From: Tumebacillus flagellatus
GTDB taxonomy: Bacteria; Bacillota; Bacilli; Tumebacillales; Tumebacillaceae
Assembly: GCF_000714935.1 (NCBI RefSeq)
Contig: NZ_JMIR01000008.1
Location: forward strand, 1-64,000
DNA: 64,000 bases
Direction: 5' to 3'
The position numbers and the translations under genes are program-made. Below the pieces are notes generated by a model that searched no databases, was not told the origin of the DNA, and saw nothing but the letters and a program-made list of their open reading frames with translations. Below are positions 1 to 8,032 of the stretch, one piece after another (the stretch's first letter is position 1; each line of letters starts with the position of its first letter).

Positions 1-141
1 GCTTGCGGAGGCGGAGGCGGCGGTGCTTGCGGAGGCGGAGGCGGCGGTCTGTGCGGAGGAGGCGGCGGCGGACGTTGCGGAGGCGGCGGAGGCGGTCTCT
101 GCGGAGGCGGCGGCGGAGGCGGCGGTTTCTTCCGTCGATAG
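1..141 (+). CDS. C-terminus of a probable TOMM (heterocycloanthracin-like) precursor peptide, 5' end outside the window
   Basis: Reading frame 1 gives 46 codons of a strict octapeptide pattern: Cys followed by six Gly and one variable residue (Ala, Leu, Arg, Leu). The last Cys is followed by eight Gly, then Phe-Phe-Arg-Arg and a TAG stop at 139-141. Five Cys fall at 8-residue intervals. Gly codons are mixed (GGA/GGC/GGT), so the pattern is held at the protein level rather than by exact DNA copying. Poly-Gly with spaced Cys is typical of azole-forming substrates such as microcin B17, and the next three genes are TOMM maturation genes. The frames that read Arg-rich or Ala/Glu-rich are shadows. 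The leader peptide and start lie left of the window, so the family assignment rests on context. Confidence 0.72.
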   Translation, partial: ACGGGGGGACGGGGGGLCGGGGGGRCGGGGGGLCGGGGGGGGFFRR

Positions 142-160
142 TGTTACCTGAGAAGGATAC

Positions 161-211
161 CCCCTGTACGGACAAGTTCTGGGCTGTCGTGCAGGGGCTT
201 CTTCTCTTTTT
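161..211 (+). terminator. Intrinsic terminator between precursor and maturation genes
   Basis: A 10-bp stem pairs CCCCTGTACG (161-170) with CGTGCAGGGG (188-197), with one G-T wobble and a 17-base loop. A T-rich run follows (198-211). It lies 20 bases after the precursor stop, and no good promoter is visible before the next start. Partial read-through from the precursor promoter is therefore the likely way the maturation genes are expressed. Confidence 0.6.
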
Positions 212-254
212 GCATACATCGTTTGACATTCCCCTACGGAACGGAGGAGGCAGC

Positions 255-2153
255 ATGAACTTCCTACATCCTTCCATGCGTTTGAAAGCGGCCGGAGGGA
301 CGTTTTTCTTGCCGGATCGAAACGGCGGCGTGTACGTGCGCAACCACGCCGGTTCGTTTCGCATGCAGGGCGAGCAGGTTCAGACGTGGCTGGAGCGACT
401 GATGCCGCTCTTCAACGGCGAACATACGCTGGCCGATTTGCTGGAGAGTCTGCCGGAGCCGCATCAAAAACGAATTTGCGAAATCGCCGCAGTGCTGTAC
501 GAAAACGGCATCGTGCGCGATGTGAACGAAGACCTGGAGCATCAATTGCCGGAATCGGTGTTGCAGACGTACGCCGGGCAGATTGAGTTCTTGGAAGTGA
601 TGGGGCGCTCGGGAGCGCGCCGGTTTCAAGAGTTCCGCGAAGCCCGCGTATTGGCGGTGGGAGCGGGAACGTTTCTGACGGCGTTGGCGGGGGCATTGAT
701 GCAGGCGGGACTTCGGGAGACGCAGGTGCTCTTCACCGACTCCGAGCCTGTTTCGCGTACTCGGTTGGCAGAACTCGTCGCGCACGCGCAGGCGTCCGAC
801 CCGGAGACCGCGCTTCGGGAAGTGAGTGTGCCCTTGGCAGAAGCGGTGGCAGAGGCGGATTGGATTTTGTATGCGACGCGCGACGGGGAGGCGGAATCGG
901 TTCTTGCGTTGGAGGCGATCTGCAGGCAGCAGGGCAAGACGTTTCTCCCCGCGGTGTTTGTCGAGCAGGCGGGCATGGCGGGGCCGATGGTGCATCCGGG
1001 GTTTGCGATCTCGTGGGAGTCGGCGTGGCGGCGGTTGCATGCAGAAGAGGTTCGCCGCGACCCGACGTTGCACGCGCCGTCGTCGGTTGCAGAAGCGCTG
1101 CTGGCCAACGTGCTGGTGTTGGAGTTGATGAAAACGGCGGGCGGCGTCAGCGAGTTTGTGCGGGCGCAGGAGTTTTTTCTGCTGAATTTGGAGACGTTGG
1201 AGGGCGGGTGGCACGGGTTCGTGCCGCATCCGTGCGGGGGCACGGCGGAGGTTCGTCCCTTCGCCGACTTGGGCGCGCGCGTGCAGGAAGCGGCACCTGA
1301 GCGGGAGCCTGCGAGTTGGTTTTACGCGTTCCACCAGTTGACGTCGCCCGTTTGCGGCGTGTTTCACGTCTGGGAAGAGGGTGAGTTGGAACAGCTGCCG
1401 ATGGCGCAATGCAGGGTGCAAGCGGTCGACCCGCGATCTGCGGGGCTGGCGGGTTTGTTGCCGAGCCGTGTCTGCATCGGGCTGACGCATGAAGAAGCCC
1501 GGTTGGAGTCCGGGCTGGTTGGGTTGGAGGAGTATGTCAGGGCAAGCGTGGCGGGGGCGGATCTTGCGCACGGATTCCTCGGCGTCGGGGCCGGGCTGAC
1601 GATGGCGGAAGCGGTCGGGAGGGCGTTGCAGAAGTGCTTGGAGGAGGAGTTGGGAGATCGGCAGCGGGAGGGAGCGCTTTGCGCGCGTTCGGTGTCGTTG
1701 CTGACGGTTGTGGATCAGCGCTGTCAGTTCGAGATGCAAGCGCTGGCGATTGCAAACGGAGCACCGCGCATTGGCGCAGGGCCCGAGGTCTGCGGATTTC
1801 CGACCGTCTTCGTGGAAACGGGCGGTCACGAATTTTGGGGGATCGGGCTCAACGGGACGCTGGCGTTGCGCATGGCGTTGGAATCAGCCTTGCAACACAC
1901 TGTCTTGAAGACGGCGGGCGAGCAGGAGCCGCCTCTTGCGGCGCCTGTGAAAAGCGACGAGGAAGAGCCGCAGAGCCTCGTGTTTCCCGGCTGCGTTGCC
2001 GGATTCACCCCCGAGTTGGTGTGTCATGCGCTGGACGTGTTGGCGGCGCAAGGCAAGCGGGTGGAAGCGTTCGATCTGGCGCAAGAATCGTTTCTGCGCC
2101 ACGTCGTCGCCGAGGTCGTCGGAGTGGTGCTGAGAGAGGAGGAAAGCACATGA
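255..2153 (+). CDS. TOMM maturation protein: RRE plus ThiF/E1-like protein (thiazole-containing bacteriocin maturation type)
   Basis: 632 residues from ATG 255, preceded by GGAGGAGG at 243-250. The open frame extends upstream only because it is an Arg-rich shadow of the precursor repeats. Residues about 10-95 look like a winged-helix RiPP recognition element (FFLPDRNGGVYV, then a hydrophobic helical stretch ending NGIVRDV). A Rossmann-like E1/ThiF segment follows (RVLAVGAGTFLTALAGAL, about residues 132-150), without an obvious catalytic Cys or zinc Cys set. Size and layout match the ThiF-like 'putative thiazole-containing bacteriocin maturation protein' of Bacillus heterocycloanthracin loci. 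The expected role is to bind the leader and present the core peptide to the YcaO enzyme. Its stop overlaps the next start (ATGA). Confidence 0.8.
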   Translation: MNFLHPSMRLKAAGGTFFLPDRNGGVYVRNHAGSFRMQGEQVQTWLERLMPLFNGEHTLADLLESLPEPHQKRICEIAAVLYENGIVRDVNEDLEHQLPESVLQTYAGQIEFLEVMGRSGARRFQEFREARVLAVGAGTFLTALAGALMQAGLRETQVLFTDSEPVSRTRLAELVAHAQASDPETALREVSVPLAEAVAEADWILYATRDGEAESVLALEAICRQQGKTFLPAVFVEQAGMAGPMVHPGFAISWESAWRRLHAEEVRRDPTLHAPSSVAEALLANVLVLELMKTAGGVSEFVRAQEFFLLNLETLEGGWHGFVPHPCGGTAEVRPFADLGARVQEAAPEREPASWFYAFHQLTSPVCGVFHVWEEGELEQLPMAQCRVQAVDPRSAGLAGLLPSRVCIGLTHEEARLESGLVGLEEYVRASVAGADLAHGFLGVGAGLTMAEAVGRALQKCLEEELGDRQREGALCARSVSLLTVVDQRCQFEMQALAIANGAPRIGAGPEVCGFPTVFVETGGHEFWGIGLNGTLALRMALESALQHTVLKTAGEQEPPLAAPVKSDEEEPQSLVFPGCVAGFTPELVCHALDVLAAQGKRVEAFDLAQESFLRHVVAEVVGVVLREEEST

Positions 2154-4177
2154 GCCAAGAGACCGTCTGGATTTTCGGAACCGGCACGTTGGCTGACAAT
2201 GTCTCAGATTTGCTGGAAGGCGCCTGTGGGATCGTCCGCCTGACGGACTGGCCGACTTGGGAGGCGGACACAGCCGCCATCGGAAACGCGCCCGATACGC
2301 CCGATACGCCCGCGTCGGAGCCCGTCAACTCAGATCCATCTCTTCACCAAAAACCCTCCCTCGCGCTCCTCCTCCACGACGCGTGGCATCCGGCTCTCGA
2401 CCACAGGGCGCACGAAGTTTTTGAATCCTCCAACATCCCGTGGCTGCGCGGTTGTGTCCAACTGGGAGAGGGCGTGGTCGGCCCGCTGGTGGTGCCGCAT
2501 GCGCCGGGCTGTCCGCGCTGCGCCGATTGGCGGCGGCTGCTCGCGGGAAACGAACGCGAAGAGACGTTGGCGATCCTGCATCTCTTGGAGGAGCAGGGCG
2601 GCTTAGACCGCGACCCGTTGGCGTCCTGCACCGCGCTTTCGCAGATGGCGCACCTGATCGCCGCCGAAGCTCGGAGAGTCTTGCAGGAGCAAAAGCCGAT
2701 GCTGGACCGTGCCGTTTTTATCGTGAACATGGCCTCGTTGACCGCAACCCGTCATTTCCTGCTCCCCGATTCGCTCTGCCCCGTCTGCGGCAGTCGGCCG
2801 GACGATTCGGCGGAAGCGGCGCGCATCACCCTGCAACCGAACCCTAAACTCGACCCGAACGGATACCGCACCCGCTCCTTGAACGAATTCAAAGACGTCC
2901 TGCTCCGCGACTACCTCGATTCGAACATCGGCTTTCTCAACCGCGACCAGTTGGATCTCGTCTCTCCCTTCGCCGCGATGACCCTCAACCTGCCGCTGCT
3001 TCACACCGACGAAGTCACCGCCGGACGCACGCACTCGTACGCCGAGAGCAAGATCACCGGCATCCTCGAAGCGTTGGAACGCTACTGCGGCGTCGCTCCG
3101 CACGCCAAGCGCACCGTCGTCCGCGACACCTACCGCCACCTCGCCGCCCATGCGCTGAACCCGGCGCGCGTCGGCGTGCATGAAAAAAACAACTACGCCC
3201 GCCCCCGCTTCCCGTTCCAAGAGTATCACCCGAACCGCCCGCTGGACTGGGTGTGGGGGTACTCGTTCTACCGCGAGCGCCCGATCCTCGTTCCGGAGAT
3301 GCTGGCGTATTACAGCTTGGGGCAGGGAGACGGCTTCGTGTACGAGACGTCCAACGGGTGCGCGTTGGGCGGGAGTTTGGAAGAGGCGATTTTGTACGGG
3401 CTGCTGGAAGTGGTGGAGCGGGATGCGTTTCTCATGACGTGGTACGCCCGACTGCCGCTGCCCCGCTTGGACTTGGAGAGCATGCAAGACACGGAATTGC
3501 AGTGGATGATCCAACGCATTCGCACCGTCGGCGGCTACGACCTCCATCTCTACAACGCCACGATGGAGAACGGCATCCCGAGCATCTTCGCCCTCGCAAA
3601 AAACCGCAAATCATACGGCCTCAACTTGATCTGTGCCGCCGGAGCGCACCTCGACCCGATCCGCGCCGTCAAAAGCGCCGTGCACGAACTTGCCGGGATG
3701 ATGCTCGTCCTCGACCGCAAGTATGAATTCCACCGCGAGCAGTGCTTGGCGATGTACCGCGATTCCGCCAAGGTGCAGGCGATGGACGACCACATGATGC
3801 TGTACGGCTTGCCGGAAGCGGAGGAGCGGCTGGATTTCCTGCTGAAGTCCGACCGTCCGATGCAGACGATCCAAGAAGCGTTCCCGCCCCGCGCGAAGCG
3901 GGCGGATTTGACGGACGACGTGCGCGACCTGCTCGGCGTGTTTCGCCGCCTCAATCTGGAAGTGATCGTCGTGAACCAGACCACGCCGGAAGTGGCGCGC
4001 AACGGGTTCTCGTGCGTGAAAGTGCTGATTCCCGGCATGCTGCCGATGACGTTTGGACATCATTTGATCCGCGTCAAAGGGCTGGAGCGGGTGTTGAAAG
4101 TCCCGGCGCAACTGGGATATGTCAAGAAAAAACTGACGCGCCAAGGGCTCAACTCTGATCCGCACCCCTTTCCGTAA
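2150..4177 (+). CDS. TOMM YcaO cyclodehydratase (SagD-type, with N-terminal leader-binding/zinc domain)
   Basis: 675 residues; ATG 2150 overlaps the upstream TGA. The N-terminal third carries two Cys pairs (C121/C124 and C210/C213) suited to a structural zinc site. The YcaO domain follows, with ATP/Mg-binding Glu/Arg motifs: SYAESKITGILEALERY around residues 296-312, and a second one in SLEEAILYGLLEVVERD. The protein ends in DPHPFP, the PxPxP tail typical of TOMM-type YcaO enzymes. The family uses ATP to cyclise Cys/Ser/Thr side chains onto the preceding amide, giving azolines. The only ring-forming residue in the visible precursor core is Cys, so thiazolines are the predicted product. It is translationally coupled to the RRE/ThiF partner. 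Confidence 0.9.
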   Translation: MSQETVWIFGTGTLADNVSDLLEGACGIVRLTDWPTWEADTAAIGNAPDTPDTPASEPVNSDPSLHQKPSLALLLHDAWHPALDHRAHEVFESSNIPWLRGCVQLGEGVVGPLVVPHAPGCPRCADWRRLLAGNEREETLAILHLLEEQGGLDRDPLASCTALSQMAHLIAAEARRVLQEQKPMLDRAVFIVNMASLTATRHFLLPDSLCPVCGSRPDDSAEAARITLQPNPKLDPNGYRTRSLNEFKDVLLRDYLDSNIGFLNRDQLDLVSPFAAMTLNLPLLHTDEVTAGRTHSYAESKITGILEALERYCGVAPHAKRTVVRDTYRHLAAHALNPARVGVHEKNNYARPRFPFQEYHPNRPLDWVWGYSFYRERPILVPEMLAYYSLGQGDGFVYETSNGCALGGSLEEAILYGLLEVVERDAFLMTWYARLPLPRLDLESMQDTELQWMIQRIRTVGGYDLHLYNATMENGIPSIFALAKNRKSYGLNLICAAGAHLDPIRAVKSAVHELAGMMLVLDRKYEFHREQCLAMYRDSAKVQAMDDHMMLYGLPEAEERLDFLLKSDRPMQTIQEAFPPRAKRADLTDDVRDLLGVFRRLNLEVIVVNQTTPEVARNGFSCVKVLIPGMLPMTFGHHLIRVKGLERVLKVPAQLGYVKKKLTRQGLNSDPHPFP

Positions 4178-4212
4178 GGGAGTCATCAAGCCAAAAGGAA
4201 GTTGAGAGTGCG

Positions 4213-5949
4213 ATGAAACCAGAACAATTTCTGCACGCGCTCCACTATGACGTGGAGCGGATGATCCGCCCGCCGGGCTGGCGTGTCGATTGGGACGACT
4301 CGCCGTTGCTTTACAAGCTCTACCGCGGCGTGCCGTCCTACCCGCTGTCGGCGGACGTGCCGCTGACGTTGCCCCCTTGCACGCCGTCCTCGGAAAAAAC
4401 AGCGCAGGCACCGCGCCTTCGCGAGTGGAGTCATTTTTTGTGGGTTGTGAACGGGTTGATGGCGGGAAGCGACGCGGGGTACGGAATGAAGTTTCGCAAG
4501 GGCTTTCCGTCAGGCGGCGGGCTGTATCCGAACGAGGTCTATGTATATCTGAAGACGCAGGAGGTTCCGCAGGGGTTGTACCATTATGACGCGGCGCATC
4601 ATCGGGTCGTGCTGGTGCGCGAGGGGGCGTTTGATGAAGCGTTGAAGCGTGCGTTGGGGAAGCGGGTGGAGGTTGGAGAGTGCTTTGGCGCGGTGATGGT
4701 TTCGACGGTGTTTTGGAAGAACTTTTTTAAGTACAACAACTTTGCGTATCGGTTGCAGGGGTTGGATACAGGTGTGTTGCTGGGGCAGACGTTGGAGGCG
4801 GCGAAGCGGTTTGGTTTTACGGCGGGGGTGTGTTACCGGTTTCTCGACCGGGCGGTGAACCACCTGCTCGGGATTTGCGAGTGGAAAGAGAGCGTCTATG
4901 CGGTGGTTCCGCTCTCGGTGAAGCCTGCGGAGGAGTGGTTTGGGAAACCTGCGTCGGCGTCGAGCAAACCGACCTGCGCGGGGGATATCATTTGCGAGTA
5001 TCCGGTGGTATGCCACCAGACGCTGGAACGCTCTCGATGGGTCAAACCGTACCCGTTGTTGCAGATCATGAACGAGTACGCCATGCTGGAGAACACGCAA
5101 GAGTTCAAGAACGCCCCGGCCAAGGAAAAAACCACCTTCTCCGCCGACGCTGCGCCAGCGCAAACAGGTCAGGAGGTACGCCGGCCCCGTGTGGGTCATT
5201 TGATGAACGAGCGCTCCGCTGCCAGCGAGCAAACGTGCAGCGGTCAAGAGGTGATTTTGCCACGTGCGACACCTCTCGCTTACGACCTCGCCGCCGTCAT
5301 GCGAAACCGCACCTCACCGGGAGAGACGTTCGTGCTTGGCGGTGTCACGAAGGAGCAGTTGGCGGCGCTCTTGCAGGAAGCGAGTGCTTCGCTCAACTAC
5401 GTACACGATCTCGACTTCCAAGCTGTCAGGAGCAACGACTTCCAAGCGCGAGATGCAGTTTCGCGAGAAGGGCTCATCTCTCTGGAAGACTGGACAATCA
5501 AACCTCGCCTCTCCCTCTGCATCAGCCTCTCCAACGTCGAAGGCATCCCGGACGGTGCCTACACGTACAACGCCGCCACGCACTCTCTGCACCTCACCCG
5601 CTCCGGTGACCCGCGTTCATTTTTACAACAGGGCCTCTCCGCCGAGAACGTCAATTTGACGCAAGCCCCGTTCTGCCTGCACATCGGGGGCGAAAGCGGG
5701 CACCTCACCGACACATACGGCTTTCGCGGCTACCGCATCCAGCAGATGGAGGCGGGACTGCTCCTCCACCGCTTGGCGGTCGCCGCGACCGCGCTTCGCT
5801 TCAACGCCCATCCCTTGCTCGATTTCGACACCTCCGCCTGCGACGCTCTCTACGATCTCGCTACCTGTCCGAGCCGTTGCACCCTCCTGCAAATCCCCGT
5901 CGGCCCGCACCGTCCGCATCCGCGCTTTCAGGGGTTTTTGCACGAATAG
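4213..5949 (+). CDS. SagB/McbC-type FMN azoline dehydrogenase with two nitroreductase-like halves
   Basis: 578 residues from ATG 4213, preceded by an AAAAGGAAG ribosome site. The first half has the SagB signature (FPSGGGLYPNEVYVY) and a Lys-Tyr pair (K173-Y174) in FFKYNNFAYRLQG, the position of the catalytic Lys-Tyr in McbC. It is followed by a helix of the flavin fold (GVLLGQTLEAAKRFG). After a linker of about 90 residues the second half repeats the fold (SLSNVEGIPDGAYTYN; YGFRGYRIQQMEAGLLL) but lacks the Ser-Gly-Gly motif. The family oxidises azolines to aromatic azoles with FMN. The duplicated layout suggests a pseudo-dimer in which only one half is catalytic; that is inference. Confidence 0.85.
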   Translation: MKPEQFLHALHYDVERMIRPPGWRVDWDDSPLLYKLYRGVPSYPLSADVPLTLPPCTPSSEKTAQAPRLREWSHFLWVVNGLMAGSDAGYGMKFRKGFPSGGGLYPNEVYVYLKTQEVPQGLYHYDAAHHRVVLVREGAFDEALKRALGKRVEVGECFGAVMVSTVFWKNFFKYNNFAYRLQGLDTGVLLGQTLEAAKRFGFTAGVCYRFLDRAVNHLLGICEWKESVYAVVPLSVKPAEEWFGKPASASSKPTCAGDIICEYPVVCHQTLERSRWVKPYPLLQIMNEYAMLENTQEFKNAPAKEKTTFSADAAPAQTGQEVRRPRVGHLMNERSAASEQTCSGQEVILPRATPLAYDLAAVMRNRTSPGETFVLGGVTKEQLAALLQEASASLNYVHDLDFQAVRSNDFQARDAVSREGLISLEDWTIKPRLSLCISLSNVEGIPDGAYTYNAATHSLHLTRSGDPRSFLQQGLSAENVNLTQAPFCLHIGGESGHLTDTYGFRGYRIQQMEAGLLLHRLAVAATALRFNAHPLLDFDTSACDALYDLATCPSRCTLLQIPVGPHRPHPRFQGFLHE

Positions 5950-6034
5950 AGATCTGACAAACACACATACTGCGCAAAATTTGTCTTATATATAGAAATC
6001 GTGGGAACCAAGTTCGAGGAGGGGTAAGAAGTAC

Positions 6035-6541
6035 ATGGCAGTTGCGCAATGGGGAAGTGTGGGGCTTTTTTGTGAAGAAGACGGGTGGTACGGGGAGTCC
6101 TCCCGTGAAATGACGTTTGTCCAAGCGGCAGTCGTCGCACAGGCGGTCGCTTCTTATATGAAAAACGAAATCGGCACGCGAAACGGCATGATCGTCGGCT
6201 TCTCCGGCGATCTGCGCGGGTATCTCTACGCCGAACGCATCGCCGAAGTGCTCGCGGGCAACGACGTGATCGTCTGGCTTTGCGAGGGCGAGGTAAGCGA
6301 AGGCCAACTTTGCCACGCCATCCGCCAAGAGGGATTGGACGGCGGCCTGCTCGTCACCGGCTTCGGGCGGGCGACGCTCCAAGGCCTGAAATTCCTCTCG
6401 CCGGAGAACGAACAGATCATCCCCGCGCACATCGAGCCCTATGTGCGGGAAATCGAGGCGGGGGTGCGGGGATTGCAGGTGAAACCGTACGCACAAGCGT
6501 CCAGAGAGGGCGCGCTTCTCTTGTGCGCGTTTCAGATGTAA
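6035..6541 (+). CDS. Orphan protein resembling a degenerate alpha-D-phosphohexomutase domain I
   Basis: 168 residues, ATG 6035, with GAGGAGGGG upstream. It can be followed against the first domain of phosphoglucomutase/phosphomannomutase: an EEDGWYG turn like TDGWRG, then MTFVQAAVVAQAVASYM, then MIVGFSGDLRGYLYAERIAE like the VVGRDTR strand-helix. GLDGGLLVTGFGRA then stands where the enzyme has GGxMITASHNP. The phosphoserine loop Ser-His-Asn is thus replaced by Gly-Phe-Gly-Arg, and domains II-IV are absent, so phosphomutase activity is not expected. It lies 85 bases after the TOMM dehydrogenase, behind an inverted repeat (GACAAA 5956-5961, TTTGTC 5980-5985). Membership of the TOMM operon is possible but unproven. 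Confidence 0.6.
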   Translation: MAVAQWGSVGLFCEEDGWYGESSREMTFVQAAVVAQAVASYMKNEIGTRNGMIVGFSGDLRGYLYAERIAEVLAGNDVIVWLCEGEVSEGQLCHAIRQEGLDGGLLVTGFGRATLQGLKFLSPENEQIIPAHIEPYVREIEAGVRGLQVKPYAQASREGALLLCAFQM

Positions 6542-6549
6542 GGTACAAT
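6521..6549 (+). promoter_or_regulatory. Sigma-A-type promoter for holA
   Basis: TTGTGC (6521-6526), 17 bases, TACAAT (6544-6549), partly inside the end of the preceding gene and 50 bases before the holA start. Spacing is ideal and four of six -35 bases match. Confidence 0.5.
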
Positions 6550-6598
6550 GCGGATGACTTTACGCACGACGACTCTAGCATAAGGGAGTCCTGAATCT

Positions 6599-7651
6599 AT
6601 GGTACGAAGCATCCGCGACATTCAAGCAGAACTCAAAAAAGGCATCGTCCAACCGGTTTACTTGCTTTACGGCACCGAAGCGCTGCTGATTGACGACCTC
6701 GTTCAGAGGATTCAAGACACCGCGCTGCCGCAAGGGGTGGACGACTTCAACTACATGCGGTTTCACTACGACGAGCAGCCGGTGCAACTCGCCGTTCACG
6801 AAGCGGAGACCGTTCCGTTTCTGTCCGAGCGCAAACTGATCCTCGTCCAAAACTGCGGCGCGTTCACGTCTGCCAAGTCGCCGCGCGTCGACCACGACCC
6901 GGACGCGCTGCAAGCGTACTTGGAGAACCCCGCGCCGTACTCAACGCTGATCTTGACCGTGCTCGCCGAAAAGCTTGACGAGCGCAAGAAGCTCACCAAG
7001 ACCGCCCAGCAAAAAGCCGCGGTGATCCCCTTCACGTCGCTCAAAGAACCGGAATGCCGCGAATGGGTCGCAGGCGAAGTGAAGCGCCAAGGCAGTTCGA
7101 TCACGCATGACGGCATCGCCCGCCTCGTGCTTTCCGTCGGCACCAACTTGCGGCTGTTGCGCAGCGAAATCGAGAAGCTGACCCTCTACGCGGGGCCCGG
7201 CGGCACGATTGACGAAGCGACGGTCGACGAATTGGCGACGCGGACGATGGAGCAGAACGTGTTCGTGTTTCTCGACGAAGTGGTGCGGTTGCGCATGGAG
7301 CGCGCAATGCGGATGATGTACGACCTGCTCAAGAACAAGGAGGAGCCGATCAAACTCCTGTTCTTGATCGCCCGCCAAGTGCGGATGATGCTCCAAGTCA
7401 AACTCCAAAGCGGACGCGGCTACAACATCAACCAGATCGCCCAGCAGCTCGGCGTGCACTCGTATCCCGCCAAGATCGCCGGAGAGCAAGGAGCGCGCTA
7501 CAGCGTCAAAGAACTGGAGAAACTCCTGTTTGATCTCGCTGAACTTGACTACAAGATCAAAACCGGACAGATCGGAGACCGGGCGGCGCTGGAGATGTTT
7601 TTGCTGAGCCTGCCGCATAAAGTGACGGGTGCGAGTAGACAACGCGCCTGA
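6599..7651 (+). CDS. holA: DNA polymerase III subunit delta
   Basis: 350 residues, the usual length for Bacillota HolA. ATG 6599 is preceded by AAGGGAG. The N-terminal AAA+-like domain begins with VYLLYGTEALLIDDLVQRI, and the rest shows the delta features: a FLSERKLILVQNCG strand and the KEEPIKLLFLIARQVRMML helix in the collar region. Delta is the clamp-loader wrench that opens the beta sliding clamp at the replication fork. In B. subtilis it also lies just upstream of rpsT and gpr, and the same order is kept here. A good promoter is present upstream, so it probably starts a new transcription unit after the TOMM region. Confidence 0.96.
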   Translation: MVRSIRDIQAELKKGIVQPVYLLYGTEALLIDDLVQRIQDTALPQGVDDFNYMRFHYDEQPVQLAVHEAETVPFLSERKLILVQNCGAFTSAKSPRVDHDPDALQAYLENPAPYSTLILTVLAEKLDERKKLTKTAQQKAAVIPFTSLKEPECREWVAGEVKRQGSSITHDGIARLVLSVGTNLRLLRSEIEKLTLYAGPGGTIDEATVDELATRTMEQNVFVFLDEVVRLRMERAMRMMYDLLKNKEEPIKLLFLIARQVRMMLQVKLQSGRGYNINQIAQQLGVHSYPAKIAGEQGARYSVKELEKLLFDLAELDYKIKTGQIGDRAALEMFLLSLPHKVTGASRQRA

Positions 7652-7662
7652 CGGAGATACTC
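7632..7662 (+). promoter_or_regulatory. Possible sigma-G-type promoter for the SASP gene
   Basis: CGAGTA (7632-7637), 18 bases, GATACTC (7656-7662) resembles the sigma-G pattern TGHATR-N18-CATWHTA, 25 bases before the SASP start. The match is partial; the call is supported mainly by the spore-specific gene downstream. Confidence 0.3.
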
Positions 7663-7687
7663 CCTACTGAGAGGGAGGTGACCCGAC

Positions 7688-7966
7688 ATGGCGCGCAAGA
7701 GACGACCACTCGTGCCGGGCGCGCAAGACGCGCTCCAACAGTTGAAAGCGCAAGTGATGAACACAACGTCCGAACAGGCGAAGTTCAAATCGGCGAAGGA
7801 ACAAAACATCCCGCTGACCACAGGCGACAACGGCAACCTCACCGCCCGCGAAGCCGGAAAAGTCGGGGGGCCGATCGGCGGACAGATGGTGAAGAAACTG
7901 ATTGCCCTCGCCCAGATGCAGATGATCAACGAACAACATCGAAACGAGAACCGCCCGCAACCGTAG
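7688..7966 (+). CDS. Alpha/beta-type small acid-soluble spore protein
   Basis: 92 residues, ATG 7688 after GAGGGAGGTGA. It contains the SASP core: VPGAQDALQQLKAQV near the N-terminus and LTAREAGKVGGPIGGQMVKK in the C-terminal half, matching the TTARxxGxVGGxxxKRLV signature. These proteins coat spore DNA in an A-like form and protect it from UV; the GPR protease encoded nearby degrades them at germination. The region where GPR cuts reads KEQNIPL rather than the usual EFGV-like site, so cleavage here may be less efficient. The protein has a basic N-terminus (ARKRRPL) and is slightly longer than typical 65-72-residue members. A terminator overlaps its stop. Confidence 0.88.
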   Translation: MARKRRPLVPGAQDALQQLKAQVMNTTSEQAKFKSAKEQNIPLTTGDNGNLTAREAGKVGGPIGGQMVKKLIALAQMQMINEQHRNENRPQP

Positions 7967-7984
7967 CGCGGCGGTTCTTTTTTT
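7948..7984 (+). terminator. Terminator of the SASP gene
   Basis: GAACCGCC (7948-7955) pairs with GGCGGTTC (7970-7977), followed by seven T. The hairpin contains the SASP stop codon. Confidence 0.85.
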
Positions 7985-8032
7985 CATAAGAATATTCAGA
8001 AAAGTATATGTACAAAGTGACAGGCTTTCGCT

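Noticed and set aside
3..254. Arg-rich N-terminal extension of the first long open frame
   Set aside because: It is the +3 shadow of the Cys/Gly repeats followed by the terminator region. A clear ribosome site and ATG occur at 243-257.
264..1829. 521-codon open frame on the minus strand
   Set aside because: Antisense to the RRE/ThiF gene. His/Arg/Gln-rich composition typical of a GC-rich shadow frame, with no ribosome site.
5956..5985. GACAAA/TTTGTC inverted repeat before the phosphohexomutase-like gene
   Set aside because: Short arms, 18-base spacer, no T tract and no clear promoter geometry. Mentioned only as context.
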